This document shows positions 34,740 through 43,975 of a stretch of 64,000 bases of DNA, piece by piece. The notes under the pieces are model-generated. The model was not told the DNA's origin. It saw only the letters and a program-made list of their open reading frames with translations, and did no database searches. This stretch comes from Sphingobacterium alkalisoli (lineage in GTDB: Bacteria > Bacteroidota > Bacteroidia > Sphingobacteriales > Sphingobacteriaceae). The stretch lies in assembly GCF_005049105.1 (NCBI RefSeq), contig NZ_SUKA01000009.1, positions 62,001-126,000 on the forward strand, given 5' to 3'. A program made the translations under genes and the position numbers. Within the stretch, counting starts at the first letter, position 1, and each line of letters begins with the position of its first letter.

Positions 34740-37073
34740 ATGATGAAAATGATGTTTTACACAAAAAAACTAACTTTACCACTTATCCTGTTATTTGGGT
34801 TCCTACTAGATGGTCGAGCTCAAACTATCCAACAAATAACCCAGGGCGTAAAAGGTTCTATACAGGGATTAGATATCCAAGTTGAGTTTTATTCTCCGAC
34901 TATTGTTCGAGTGTTGAAAATACCGATGGGGGTTTCTTACGAAAAGAAAAGTCTAGTGATCATCAAGTCACCTGAGAAAATAATTCTAAACGTTGATCAA
35001 AGCGGAGATTACATAAAATTAGCGAGCAGCAAAATACAAGTGGAGATAAATTCACTTACCGGAGGTATAAATTTCTACGATTCAGTAGGAACACTTTTAC
35101 TTAAAGACAAAGATTACGGAACACAGTTTTCGCCTATAGATGACGGGGGCACAGAGTCATTTACAGTACGGGAGGGATTTCTTCTCGACAAAGATGAAGC
35201 TATTTATGGAGTGGGTCAGATTATGGACAATAGGTTTAATCGTCGCAATTCCTCCCACCATATGCAAAACGAGAACATGTTTACTTATTCACCTTATTTC
35301 CTTTCTGTTAAGGGATATGGTGTTTACTGGGATAATTATTCTATCTCGAAATTCAATGATAATCCTCAGGAGCTTTCTTTTGAAAGCACCGGGCATTGTG
35401 CCGACTATTACTTTATGTACGGAAAAAATGCGGATGGTGTGATCGCCCAGGTGCGGGATTTAACTGGTAAGGCTCCTATGCTACCTTTGTGGGCGTATGG
35501 ATTCTTTCAAAGCAAGGAGCGCTATCATACGCAGGAAGAAAATTTAAATGTTTTAAAAAAATACCGCGATCTACAGGTCCCTATCGACGTAATGATCCAA
35601 GACTGGCGCTACTGGCCTGAATACCATAAATCCGATAGCGCATGGAATGCCCAAACCTTTGACGCAGAGCGCTTCCCCGATCCAAAAAAATGGGTGGATG
35701 AAATCCATGGTCTCAACGCGAAATTATTGATTGTCACCTGGCCAGGCTTTGGTCCTAAGACCAGCCAACGACAAGAGCTTGATAGCAAGAAGATGATTAT
35801 CAATTTTGACACATGGCCCCCAAACAGTGGGGCACGCCCCTACGACGTATATAATCCTGCGGCGCGTGACATTTATTGGCGTTATCTCGACAAAGGTATT
35901 TTCAGTTACATTGGCAATGACGGTTGGTGGCTCGACTCTACTGAACCAGACCACATCAACAAAAAAGAATCAGACTATAAATTGCCAACACACCTTGGTT
36001 CGTATGGTAGTGTAAAAAACGCCTATAGTTTGATGCACAATAGCGGAATTGCAACACATCAACGAGCGCAGAACAGCAACAAGCGTGTCGTGATCTTAAC
36101 CAGATCGGGCTTCATCGGTCAACAACGATATGGCTCTAATACTTGGAGTGGTGATGTCGTATCAAGTTGGGATATGTTAGAAAAGCAGATTCCCGCAGCA
36201 TTAAATTTTACCCTGATGGGTATTCCTAACTGGAACAGTGACATCGGGGGATTTTTTGCGGGGCGTTGGAATAACGGAGGTGGAGCTAAACACCCAGAAT
36301 ATCAGGAACTGTATGTGCGCTGGATGCAGTTCGGGGCTTTCAGTCCCATGATGCGTTCTCACGGAACGGATATACCTCGTGAGATATGGAATTTTGGTGA
36401 ACGGGGTTCTTGGTGTTTTGATGCACAGGAAAAAGCTATAAATTTACGATATAGTTTATTGCCTTATATATATAGCACCTCGTGGAATGTCGCCCGTAAC
36501 GATGGTACATTTATGCGTCCTCTTATCATGGACTTTGTGGCGGATAAATCCACACACCATATCGGAAACCAATACATGTTCGGCAAATCAATTTTGGTAG
36601 CACCTGTTACAAAACATGAGGCAAAGACGTGGCCTGTTTACTTACCTCAGGGCATCGAGTGGTACAATTTCTGGACAAACGAGCGCTTTAAAGGCGGACA
36701 AACAGTAACCACACCTGCACCTGCCGATATTATTCCGCTATATATCAAAGCTGGATCTATCATTCCCTTCGGGCCGAAAGTACAGTATTCGACAGAAAAG
36801 AAATGGGATAATTTAGAAATCCGTATCTACGCTGGAGCAGATGGAGAGTTTGTATTATATGAAGACGAATTTGACAACTATAATTATGAAAAAGGACAAT
36901 TTTCCGAAATCGCCTTTTCGTGGAGCGATTCCAGTCAAATATTAACAATAGGAGAAAGAAACGGCAGTTATCCCGGAATGTTGTCAAGAAGAAAGTTTAC
37001 GGTAAGCCTGCCCAGCGGTGCTACGAAAATCGTCACCTATAATGGACGTGAACTTACCGTAAAGCTGAAATAA
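34740..37073 (+). CDS. glycoside hydrolase family 31 protein (alpha-glucosidase/alpha-xylosidase type)
   Basis: A 777-residue secreted enzyme with a signal peptide (LTLPLILLFGFLLDGRAQ, cleavage near residue 28). The N-terminal beta sandwich (about 30-240) precedes a TIM barrel with LPLWAYGFFQSKERYHTQEE, VPIDVMIQDWRYWPEYHK, the nucleophile Asp in GWWLDSTEPD, RSGFIGQQRYGSNTWSGDVVSSW (acid/base Asp in WSGD) and MRSHGTDIPREIW. It ends in a beta domain and a DUF5110-like module (about 680-777). Family members remove alpha-linked glucose or xylose from oligosaccharides. It is the only enzyme in this small locus and is transcribed divergently from the AraC-type sensor-regulator. Confidence 0.93.
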   Translation: MMKMMFYTKKLTLPLILLFGFLLDGRAQTIQQITQGVKGSIQGLDIQVEFYSPTIVRVLKIPMGVSYEKKSLVIIKSPEKIILNVDQSGDYIKLASSKIQVEINSLTGGINFYDSVGTLLLKDKDYGTQFSPIDDGGTESFTVREGFLLDKDEAIYGVGQIMDNRFNRRNSSHHMQNENMFTYSPYFLSVKGYGVYWDNYSISKFNDNPQELSFESTGHCADYYFMYGKNADGVIAQVRDLTGKAPMLPLWAYGFFQSKERYHTQEENLNVLKKYRDLQVPIDVMIQDWRYWPEYHKSDSAWNAQTFDAERFPDPKKWVDEIHGLNAKLLIVTWPGFGPKTSQRQELDSKKMIINFDTWPPNSGARPYDVYNPAARDIYWRYLDKGIFSYIGNDGWWLDSTEPDHINKKESDYKLPTHLGSYGSVKNAYSLMHNSGIATHQRAQNSNKRVVILTRSGFIGQQRYGSNTWSGDVVSSWDMLEKQIPAALNFTLMGIPNWNSDIGGFFAGRWNNGGGAKHPEYQELYVRWMQFGAFSPMMRSHGTDIPREIWNFGERGSWCFDAQEKAINLRYSLLPYIYSTSWNVARNDGTFMRPLIMDFVADKSTHHIGNQYMFGKSILVAPVTKHEAKTWPVYLPQGIEWYNFWTNERFKGGQTVTTPAPADIIPLYIKAGSIIPFGPKVQYSTEKKWDNLEIRIYAGADGEFVLYEDEFDNYNYEKGQFSEIAFSWSDSSQILTIGERNGSYPGMLSRRKFTVSLPSGATKIVTYNGRELTVKLK

Positions 37074-37080
37074 AATTTTT

Positions 37081-37116
37081 ACTTAAAAACGTATCGTATA
37101 CGATACGTTTTTAAGT
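37081..37116. terminator. 36-bp perfect palindrome, GH31 terminator
   Basis: Each 18-base arm is the exact reverse complement of the other, centred on GTATAC at 37096-37101. As RNA it folds to a stem of about 16 bp with a tetraloop, and the plus strand continues AAGTGTTTTTTG. The stop codon of GH31 lies eight bases upstream. The GTATAC core resembles the GntR boxes further right but with different flanks (ATC/GAT). Confidence 0.65.
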
Positions 37117-37311
37117 GTTTTTTGTATCTTACGATACGATGGAGCCTCAAATCAAATTAGCGACCTACTATCAATTTAGTATTCAACCATACTGCCATTC
37201 AGTCCGGTAAAAAAGTTGATTATCCTCTGTCCCCCTTTTAGCAGAACGGAACTTCCTTTTCTATTTCATAGCGATCTGATTAAGGAATTATTTCTTTAAT
37301 CAAAGAATCGT

Positions 37312-37325
37312 GTAACAAATGTTAC
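37312..37325. promoter_or_regulatory. GTAAC-N4-GTTAC dyad upstream of MBL-rhodanese gene
   Basis: GTAAC-AAAT-GTTAC is a perfect dyad centred about 43 bases before the transcription start expected from the -7 box at 37348. That is the position used by Crp/Fnr-type activators. The identity of the regulator is not known. Confidence 0.45.
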
Positions 37326-37347
37326 TGTTTAGGTAGCAAATAGATTA

Positions 37348-37355
37348 TACATTTG
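37348..37355 (+). promoter_or_regulatory. -7 box (TACATTTG) of MBL-rhodanese gene
   Basis: TACATTTG matches TAnnTTTG and lies 59 bases before the ATG at 37414. No -33 TTTG at 19-21 bases; the upstream dyad may replace it. Confidence 0.55.
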
Positions 37356-37413
37356 TATTGTTAAATTAAAAATTGGATACTTACAAAGTAGAGCGCATTT
37401 AATAATAAAAGTT

Positions 37414-38787
37414 ATGTTTTTTCAACACGTATATGATACAAGTTTAGCTCAGGCGAGCTATTTTATAGGATGTCAGACCAAAGGCGAGGCGATCGTTATC
37501 GATGCACAACGAGATATCGATGTATACTTGCAAATTGCCAAGCAGAATAACATGAAAATTACGCACATTGCAGAAACACATATTCATGCTGATTTCCTAT
37601 GTGGTTCTCGTGAATTGGCTGCCGTAACAGGCGCACAACTGTACTTGTCCGACGAGGGTGGCGAAGAATGGCAATACCAATTTGCACATATAGGCTTAAA
37701 ACATGATGACAAGATCAATGTCGGAAATCTCACGTTAGAAATTCTTCATACACCGGGACATACACCCGAAAGTATCAGCCTCCTATTAACAGATCATCCT
37801 GCGACAGACAAGCCCGTTATGGTTTTCACGGGAGATTTCGTTTTCGTAGGTGATATCGGTCGTCCAGATTTACTGGAAAAAGCAGCCGGGTTAATGGGCA
37901 CACAAGAAAAGGGAGCGAAACAGATGTACGAATCACTCAAGCGGTTTACAGCGTTACCGGAGTATGTTCAGGTATGGCCGGCCCACGGTGCCGGTTCGGC
38001 TTGCGGTAAATCATTGGGTGCCGTTCCGAGCTCAACAGTAGGATACGAAAAAATCCGAAATTGGGCCTTTCAGTATGAAAATGACGAAGAAGGATTTATT
38101 CAATATTTATTGGAAGGGCAACCCGAACCACCGAAATATTTTGCAATGATGAAACAGCTGAATAAAGTAACTCGTGCGTTGCTGGTGGAAGTCCCCAAAC
38201 ATCCCAAATTGACAAAAGAACAGTTTTTCACGGCTTACGAAAACGGCTTGAAAGTGATTGACACCCGCCATAAAGTTGATTTTGCAAAAGGATTTATTCC
38301 GGAAAGCATTAATATACAAGGCAATAATTCATTTTCTACCTGGGCTGGCTGGTTGTTGAATTACCAAGAGCAGTTTGTGTTGGTGGCTGACGATAGCCAG
38401 ATCGAAGATCTTACCCGAAAACTAATGCGTGTCGGCTTGGATAATATCTATGGTTACATCTCTAATGTGGAAGAGTTAGGTTTGGAATTAGAAACGGAGC
38501 AAATTATTGATATGGAAGAGTTCGGATCGTATATCGGAAACCCCGATGTACAGATTGTGGATGTTCGAGGCGCGTCCGAATACCAAGCTTATCATGTAGA
38601 AGGTGCAGACCATGTATTTGTGGGAACGCTGCCTGCTAACTTGGACAAGTTCAGCAAAGACAAACAAATCGTGATCCATTGTCAAAGTGGAGACAGAGCA
38701 ACCATTGCCCAATCACTGCTGGCAAAGTACGGCTTTAAAAATGTTAAAAACTACAGTGCTGGAATGAAAGAATGGATGGCTCGTTAA
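37414..38787 (+). CDS. MBL-fold hydrolase with two rhodanese domains (persulfide dioxygenase-like)
   Basis: A 457-residue cytoplasmic protein. The N-terminal metallo-beta-lactamase domain (about 1-250) has THIHADFLCGS, HTPGHTPES, FTGDFVFVGDIGRPDL and WPAHGAGSACGK, the ETHE1-like iron ligand set. Two rhodanese domains follow. The first (about 260-350) lacks a catalytic cysteine. The second (about 365-457) has the active loop HCQSGDRATIA. Such fusions oxidise persulfides or transfer sulfane sulphur during sulphide detoxification. The gene stands alone with its own promoter and an upstream dyad. Confidence 0.92.
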   Translation: MFFQHVYDTSLAQASYFIGCQTKGEAIVIDAQRDIDVYLQIAKQNNMKITHIAETHIHADFLCGSRELAAVTGAQLYLSDEGGEEWQYQFAHIGLKHDDKINVGNLTLEILHTPGHTPESISLLLTDHPATDKPVMVFTGDFVFVGDIGRPDLLEKAAGLMGTQEKGAKQMYESLKRFTALPEYVQVWPAHGAGSACGKSLGAVPSSTVGYEKIRNWAFQYENDEEGFIQYLLEGQPEPPKYFAMMKQLNKVTRALLVEVPKHPKLTKEQFFTAYENGLKVIDTRHKVDFAKGFIPESINIQGNNSFSTWAGWLLNYQEQFVLVADDSQIEDLTRKLMRVGLDNIYGYISNVEELGLELETEQIIDMEEFGSYIGNPDVQIVDVRGASEYQAYHVEGADHVFVGTLPANLDKFSKDKQIVIHCQSGDRATIAQSLLAKYGFKNVKNYSAGMKEWMAR

Positions 38788-38829
38788 ACAGGAGTCTGCA
38801 CAGTGCTGTCATCGGTGGATTGTTATTTA

Positions 38830-39801
38830 TTATTTCAAAAATATTTTAACCCCTTTGTTTTTTTTACTCGCATAAGCTGCATCAATAAATTTACAAATCC
38901 CGATAGTTTGCTCTTGGGGAACTGGAGATACTCCTGTTTCAAAAAACAGCATAATCTCCTGTAGTAAACGCTTGTAGCCTTTAAATTCCCCTAAAGCAAC
39001 GGCACCTTGACTTTTAGTAAAAACAGTACCACCAAATCCGTGATCTTCTTTTGTAAAAGCCCTTAACGTTCCAACCCTGCCCCCAGACCAAGTTCCAACG
39101 ATGATGTCGCAGTCCTTTTCCTCAATAGTTTGGACAGCCGTACAGTGCTCTTGTAAAATGGTAAACAACATCTCGACGCCATGAATACCATACCAATACA
39201 AATCTTTATGATTGGGTTCTATCGGAGCTGGCGTATACACATCCGCTCCCATCACCTCAGCTTTGTTAATACCAGTAATCCCTTCAATGTAACGCAAAGA
39301 ACTCGTTGAGAAAAGAGGAACCCTATAACGAGAAGCCAAACGAAAAATTTCTTCTGCGTCTTGCTGAGAATTTGCAATGGGCTTATCAATAAAGAGAGGT
39401 TTACCCTGTTTTATAACGAGCTTAGCTTGCTCCAGATGCATATTTCCATCATTTGTCTCAAGCATCACATAGTCAACAACCTTTAATAAATGCTCGATAC
39501 TATCGACAATCTCGACGCCAAACTGTTGGATTTCTTCCTTAAATCGAGTAATACGCTCACCGTTATTTGCTATAGTTGGATTTCCAAAGGGATAAGCTAC
39601 TACCACCTTATATCCCTTAAAAATTCCCTCCTTGTCCTGATAAAGCGCTTTCGTAAAAGCGACAGCATGCGAAGTATCAAGCCCAATAATACCGATGCGC
39701 TTTTTCAACTTCTTAGCGATATGCATTTTATCACTGGCAAACAAAGTCGTTCCTGACGCCCCAACAACCCCCATTGAAAATAAAAATGATCTTCTGTTCA
39801 T
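38830..39801 (-). CDS. Gfo/Idh/MocA-family oxidoreductase with Tat-like signal
   Basis: A 323-residue protein starting MNRRSFLFSMGVVGASGTTLFAS, a twin-arginine-type leader, followed by a Rossmann motif (KRIGIIGLDTSHAVAFTKAL) and the family EKP-like motif PLFIDKPIANS, where Lys is the usual catalytic residue. It would be an exported NAD(P)-dependent sugar or sugar-acid oxidoreductase. It is the last gene of the seven-gene minus-strand operon that begins at the aminotransferase gene (47313) and follows the M20 amidohydrolase gene by three bases. Confidence 0.82.
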   Translation of the reverse strand: MNRRSFLFSMGVVGASGTTLFASDKMHIAKKLKKRIGIIGLDTSHAVAFTKALYQDKEGIFKGYKVVVAYPFGNPTIANNGERITRFKEEIQQFGVEIVDSIEHLLKVVDYVMLETNDGNMHLEQAKLVIKQGKPLFIDKPIANSQQDAEEIFRLASRYRVPLFSTSSLRYIEGITGINKAEVMGADVYTPAPIEPNHKDLYWYGIHGVEMLFTILQEHCTAVQTIEEKDCDIIVGTWSGGRVGTLRAFTKEDHGFGGTVFTKSQGAVALGEFKGYKRLLQEIMLFFETGVSPVPQEQTIGICKFIDAAYASKKNKGVKIFLK

Positions 39802-39804
39802 ACA

Positions 39805-41007
39805 CTAGACTTCTTTAATCAACAACCGAATAGTCGCATAAGCCATCGCTTTCATGGAAGTCAAAAATGCCATTTCATCCAAATCAAATTTTGCATTATG
39901 AAGCTCATGTTGAGGATTAATACCCTCATTGTTTATACCCACAAGAAAAAATAAAGATGGAAAACGGTGAGAATAGTATGCAAAATCTTCTGCTGCCATC
40001 CATATTCCCACATCTTTAACCTGATCCTCTTTCAGGATTTCACCGAAATAACGTTTTGCTTGCGATGTCAAATCAAAATTATTAAAAAGAAAAGGATATC
40101 CCCTCTTTATTTGTAAATCAACTTCAGCACCAAAAGTCTTAGGCAAATCCAATAGCATTCGTTCAATTTTCTCAACCGCCTTTTCTCTCCACATTTCATC
40201 CATCGTTCGCAAAGTGCCTTCCAATACAACTTCGTCGGGTATCACATTCACTGCACCATTACCTATAAATTTACCGAATGTCAAAACTGAAGGAACAGAT
40301 GGATCAATATGACGACTTACAATCTGCTGTAAAGATGATAAAAGCTGAGCCCCAATCGCGATCGGATCCACCGCGCGATGAGGCTCAGCAGCATGCCCAC
40401 CTATTCCTTTGATACGAACATAAAACTCATCACTTGATGCCATAAATTTTCCTCCACATAGCCCCACCTCTCCAACACGTAGCCGAGGACTAACATGCAA
40501 TCCTAAAACAGCCTTTATTCTATCGCCATAATCATCCAATACACCCGATTTCAAAACTTCCTGTGCCCCTCCAGGTATTCTTTCTTCAGCAGGTTGAAAA
40601 AGTAACAATACTCTTCCCGAAAAAGTATGTTTTAACGATAATAGAATAGCAGCCACACCCAGCAAGTTACTTGTATGAAAATCATGTCCACACGCATGCA
40701 TCACGCCATCCTGCCTCGATTTATATACAGCATCATTCAATTCATAAATAGGTAATGCATCTATATCCGCGCGCAAAACAATCACATCATCAGAAACCGA
40801 CTTCGTACCGTCAATCCAACCCAATACACCGGTATTAGCAACAGACCGATAAGAGATATCCATTGTGCCTAGTACGCCTTTTATGAATGCAGAGGTTTCG
40901 AATTCCTCAAAAGATAATTCAGGATTTTGATGTAGCAATCGTCTTCTTTCAACCGCGACCTGAAACTCTCTTTCCACACATGAATTTATTTCCGACCGTA
41001 AGTCCAT
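39805..41007 (-). CDS. M20-family amidohydrolase (N-acyl amino acid/hippurate hydrolase type)
   Basis: A 400-residue cytoplasmic metallohydrolase. Metal-ligand motifs are present: VLRADIDALPI, GVMHACGHDFHTSN, LLLFQPAEERIPGG (catalytic Glu-Glu) and, near the end, PQHELHNAKFD. The family removes acyl groups from N-acyl amino acids, also N-acetyl-diaminopimelate. In this operon, beside a class III aminotransferase and sugar-acid enzymes, N-deacylation of an amino sugar acid is a plausible role (inference). It starts 10 bases after the SSS symporter stop. Confidence 0.85.
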   Translation of the reverse strand: MDLRSEINSCVEREFQVAVERRRLLHQNPELSFEEFETSAFIKGVLGTMDISYRSVANTGVLGWIDGTKSVSDDVIVLRADIDALPIYELNDAVYKSRQDGVMHACGHDFHTSNLLGVAAILLSLKHTFSGRVLLLFQPAEERIPGGAQEVLKSGVLDDYGDRIKAVLGLHVSPRLRVGEVGLCGGKFMASSDEFYVRIKGIGGHAAEPHRAVDPIAIGAQLLSSLQQIVSRHIDPSVPSVLTFGKFIGNGAVNVIPDEVVLEGTLRTMDEMWREKAVEKIERMLLDLPKTFGAEVDLQIKRGYPFLFNNFDLTSQAKRYFGEILKEDQVKDVGIWMAAEDFAYYSHRFPSLFFLVGINNEGINPQHELHNAKFDLDEMAFLTSMKAMAYATIRLLIKEV

Positions 41008-41017
41008 AATACGCTTA

Positions 41018-42583
41018 TTAAAAATATCTCACATAAAAATACAACACCATGATTGTAACAATCAACCACCACAACGTCGGATTTTTCAGACCCTTATAAT
41101 AGCTCTTTTCTGACGCTGGCAGGCTAAGGCTCTCTTTATTCCAAATCAATCCCTCCAATAGTTCAACTTTCACAGGTCTAGTAAACAAACTTACCCCTAC
41201 ACAGAGGATCATACATGCCCAAAAAACTATCCCAGTTCGGTTAAAGAATGGCATCTCAGGAAAAGCAAACTCCATAATTAAAGATAAAGGAATTGTTAAC
41301 AATCCTGCGGATAAGGCCCCTTCTTTTGTGGTTCTCTTCCAAAAAATTCCCATCAAGAACATCGTCGCTATCCCTGGCGTAAATAATCCGTACAAATTCA
41401 TCAAGTATAAAAAGACAGGTTTATCCGAATAACTAATCAATATCATTGCGCTCATAATTCCCAATAAGATTATGGCCACACCAGATAGTTTTCCAAACCG
41501 AATAGCTTGCTCATCAGTTGCTTTCTTATTTATAAATTGTGTATAAATATCTACCGTTAGTATAGTTGTACATGAATTTATTGCTCCTGATACATGCGAC
41601 ATAATTGCAGATATCAATCCAGCCATTACCAAGCCAATCAACCCCTTGGGTAACAATGTTTCAACCAAAACTGAAAATAACAGATCAGGCTGATCTAATT
41701 TAGGTATAATCTTGGGTGCAACCAATGCAGGAACGATAATAATCAACGGAACTAAAAATTTCAGGTAGTCGCCAAAGATAACGCCCATGCGGCCATGCCA
41801 CTCATTTTTCGCAGCCAATACCCTTTGTACAATAAATTGGTTGGTTGCACAGTAAAAAACACTAATACACAGCAAACCTCCTAAATACATCGTCCAGGGA
41901 AAATCCGGATCAGAAGCTGGATAAAACATCTTCCAATCCTGAGAAGATTCGATCACCGTTTCAAACCCCCCGGCAGCATTAATAGTGCTGAATGTTAGAA
42001 TAACCCCACCGGCAACCAAAACAACTAACTGAACCATTTCTGTCCAGATAACTGCTCTCAACCCACCGAGAACGGTGTATAGACCCGTTAAGATCGCCAT
42101 TCCTAAAATACTGTAAACAATCGGCAGATCAAACAAGGCATGCAAAGAAAGCGCCCCTAAATACAAAACTGCACCAATCTCTACGAATACATAAGTAAAC
42201 ATAATCAATATCGCGTACAATATTCGCGTTGTATTACCAAATCTTTTTTCTAAATACTCTGGAACAGTATAAAAACCATTTCGTAAGTAAAAAGGAAGAA
42301 ATATCCACAACAAAGCATTAAAACCTATTAAAATTGCCCCCCATTCTAATGTTACAGCCACAAAACCACGACTATAAGCTGCCCCCATAGCGCCTACCAA
42401 ATGGTGACTACTAATATTGGCAGCAATAATACTTCCTCCGATCATCCACCAAGAAAGCTTATCCCCTGCTAGAAAATAATCTCTTTTGGAATCTGAGCTA
42501 CGTTTAGCTGCGTACAATCCCAAAAGAACGACACCCACAATGTAAACAACGAATATAATCAGGTCTATGGTCTCTAATTTCAT
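41018..42583 (-). CDS. sodium:solute symporter (SSS family)
   Basis: A 521-residue membrane carrier with about 13-14 hydrophobic segments. It has ISSHHLVGAMGAAYSRG early and the Na2-site helix GLISAIMSHVSGAINSCTTILT in the middle, with YTVLGGLRAVIWTE between. This is the SSS pattern, closest in style to SGLT-like sugar carriers. It would move the depolymerised sugar product across the inner membrane. The ATG overlaps the stop of the ceramidase-like gene (ATGA). A different member of the same family occurs at 2341-3891. Confidence 0.9.
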   Translation of the reverse strand: MKLETIDLIIFVVYIVGVVLLGLYAAKRSSDSKRDYFLAGDKLSWWMIGGSIIAANISSHHLVGAMGAAYSRGFVAVTLEWGAILIGFNALLWIFLPFYLRNGFYTVPEYLEKRFGNTTRILYAILIMFTYVFVEIGAVLYLGALSLHALFDLPIVYSILGMAILTGLYTVLGGLRAVIWTEMVQLVVLVAGGVILTFSTINAAGGFETVIESSQDWKMFYPASDPDFPWTMYLGGLLCISVFYCATNQFIVQRVLAAKNEWHGRMGVIFGDYLKFLVPLIIIVPALVAPKIIPKLDQPDLLFSVLVETLLPKGLIGLVMAGLISAIMSHVSGAINSCTTILTVDIYTQFINKKATDEQAIRFGKLSGVAIILLGIMSAMILISYSDKPVFLYLMNLYGLFTPGIATMFLMGIFWKRTTKEGALSAGLLTIPLSLIMEFAFPEMPFFNRTGIVFWACMILCVGVSLFTRPVKVELLEGLIWNKESLSLPASEKSYYKGLKNPTLWWLIVTIMVLYFYVRYF

Positions 42584-43950
42584 CTATCAAGATATGTTTG
42601 AATTTCTTTAATCGTTTCTTCTATGAGGATTTCTAAACTTCCTTTTGCGTATGGTGTTTGCCAAACAGCATAGATATCATGTATATAAAGGTCCTCAGGA
42701 GGCAAATAACCAATATAACCATTAGCTATATTGACAAAAATAATTCTTAGATTCGGAAAAGCGGCTCGGACAGTTCGTTGATAAGCCGAGTAAGCCTCAT
42801 TAGGTTGCGCAACGACAAAAGCATCTCCAAGTTTCCAAATCCACAAGGGGATTTGCGCAAACTTTCGATCACCAATGGATTTTCTGGTATTTAATTTCCG
42901 CCATAATCGATCCTTTAACACCCTATCATGACACCGCTCATACTCCTGCTGTATCTCTTCGACCGGCTCCAAGCATTTATAAGGAACGGTTACATCTATT
43001 TCTTTTGCTAGCAATTCTGTTGAGGAAGATATTACTTTCTCCCTCCACAACGCTAAAGGAGCCCCAGACAACAAAGATCCTTCAAAATCCCAAACTGTAT
43101 TTGGTCGATCTGATTTTTCCAACGTAGCCAACACCGCATAGGCCAATTCCCTTCCATTGGCATCTACTATTTCAGGATCCTTGACATACTGCTTTTTTGG
43201 AGCCAGCTCTCCGGAAGCTCCCTGTAAAAACACGGTAGGTACCCCTCTTTGAGATTGAATTAATTCCCGCATAGCTCCTACATAATCAGGGGAGATTAGG
43301 GTATTTTCATGCGCAAAAGAGGTCGGGTGGCACGCATAATTACAGATCACAGCAGTCAAATTCCCTTTTAAATCCGTCACTTTTCCGACGAGCAACGTTT
43401 GATCCGCATCTTTAGAGGGGTTGTAACCGATTAAAAACTCTTCGTCAACCTGTAGATCTCTGTTTGTAGCGAGATTACACACCCCTAATGACCAATTCAA
43501 TGTCACCTCCGATAGATTCGCTCTCGCTCGCTCAATACTCAAAATCGCTGCATTTTTTAGGAATTCCAGATAAGGTTTGATGTACTCTCCACCCGGCAGA
43601 TCACTATCTGTAGAACATATGCTAGGTCCCGCATGAGTATGTGACAAGCAAAACAAAAGCTGATCTATAGATAAGCCAAAATGAGAAAGAATAGCACCGC
43701 GTAGCAACTCCTCATCCTCATTATTTTTCCACCAACCTAAATCCGCTGTAATTAATACTTTTTGATTTCTTTCTTCCTCGCCAAACACCACACATTGTAA
43801 CAATAAAGGTCTGTGGATATCTGTCGCGACATCAAATTTTGCAGCCCCCCAGTTTCTTGAATAAATCCCCAACGGAGGAGTAATAACTTGCTCAGCATAT
43901 CCAAATGTACCCGACCAATCTCCATTACTACTTTGTACAATTGACCCCAT
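42580..43950 (-). CDS. neutral/alkaline ceramidase-like amidase domain protein
   Basis: A 456-residue protein with motifs of the neutral/alkaline non-lysosomal ceramidase N-terminal domain: VLITADLGW, LFCLSHTHAGPS (zinc His-x-His), VICNYACHPTSF, ISPDYVGAM and VFLQGASGELAPK (region of the catalytic Ser). It lacks a signal peptide, so it is probably cytoplasmic, and the C-terminal immunoglobulin-like domain of true ceramidases is absent. Homologues are frequent in Bacteroidota sugar loci, where they probably cleave amide or ester bonds on sugars; the substrate here is unknown. It is co-translated with the SSS symporter. Confidence 0.75.
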   Translation of the reverse strand: MGSIVQSSNGDWSGTFGYAEQVITPPLGIYSRNWGAAKFDVATDIHRPLLLQCVVFGEEERNQKVLITADLGWWKNNEDEELLRGAILSHFGLSIDQLLFCLSHTHAGPSICSTDSDLPGGEYIKPYLEFLKNAAILSIERARANLSEVTLNWSLGVCNLATNRDLQVDEEFLIGYNPSKDADQTLLVGKVTDLKGNLTAVICNYACHPTSFAHENTLISPDYVGAMRELIQSQRGVPTVFLQGASGELAPKKQYVKDPEIVDANGRELAYAVLATLEKSDRPNTVWDFEGSLLSGAPLALWREKVISSSTELLAKEIDVTVPYKCLEPVEEIQQEYERCHDRVLKDRLWRKLNTRKSIGDRKFAQIPLWIWKLGDAFVVAQPNEAYSAYQRTVRAAFPNLRIIFVNIANGYIGYLPPEDLYIHDIYAVWQTPYAKGSLEILIEETIKEIQTYLDR

Positions 43951-43975
43951 AGCTATTTCAAATATTATTCAATTC

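Larger units (their letters stand above)
37074..37413. other. intergenic region after GH31
   Basis: This 340-base gap begins with a 36-bp perfect palindrome (37081-37116) that probably terminates GH31 transcription and is followed by ACGATACGAT at 37131-37140, which repeats part of its arm. It ends with the promoter region of the MBL-rhodanese gene: dyad at 37312-37325 and -7 box at 37348-37355. No further coding sequence is apparent. Confidence 0.5.
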
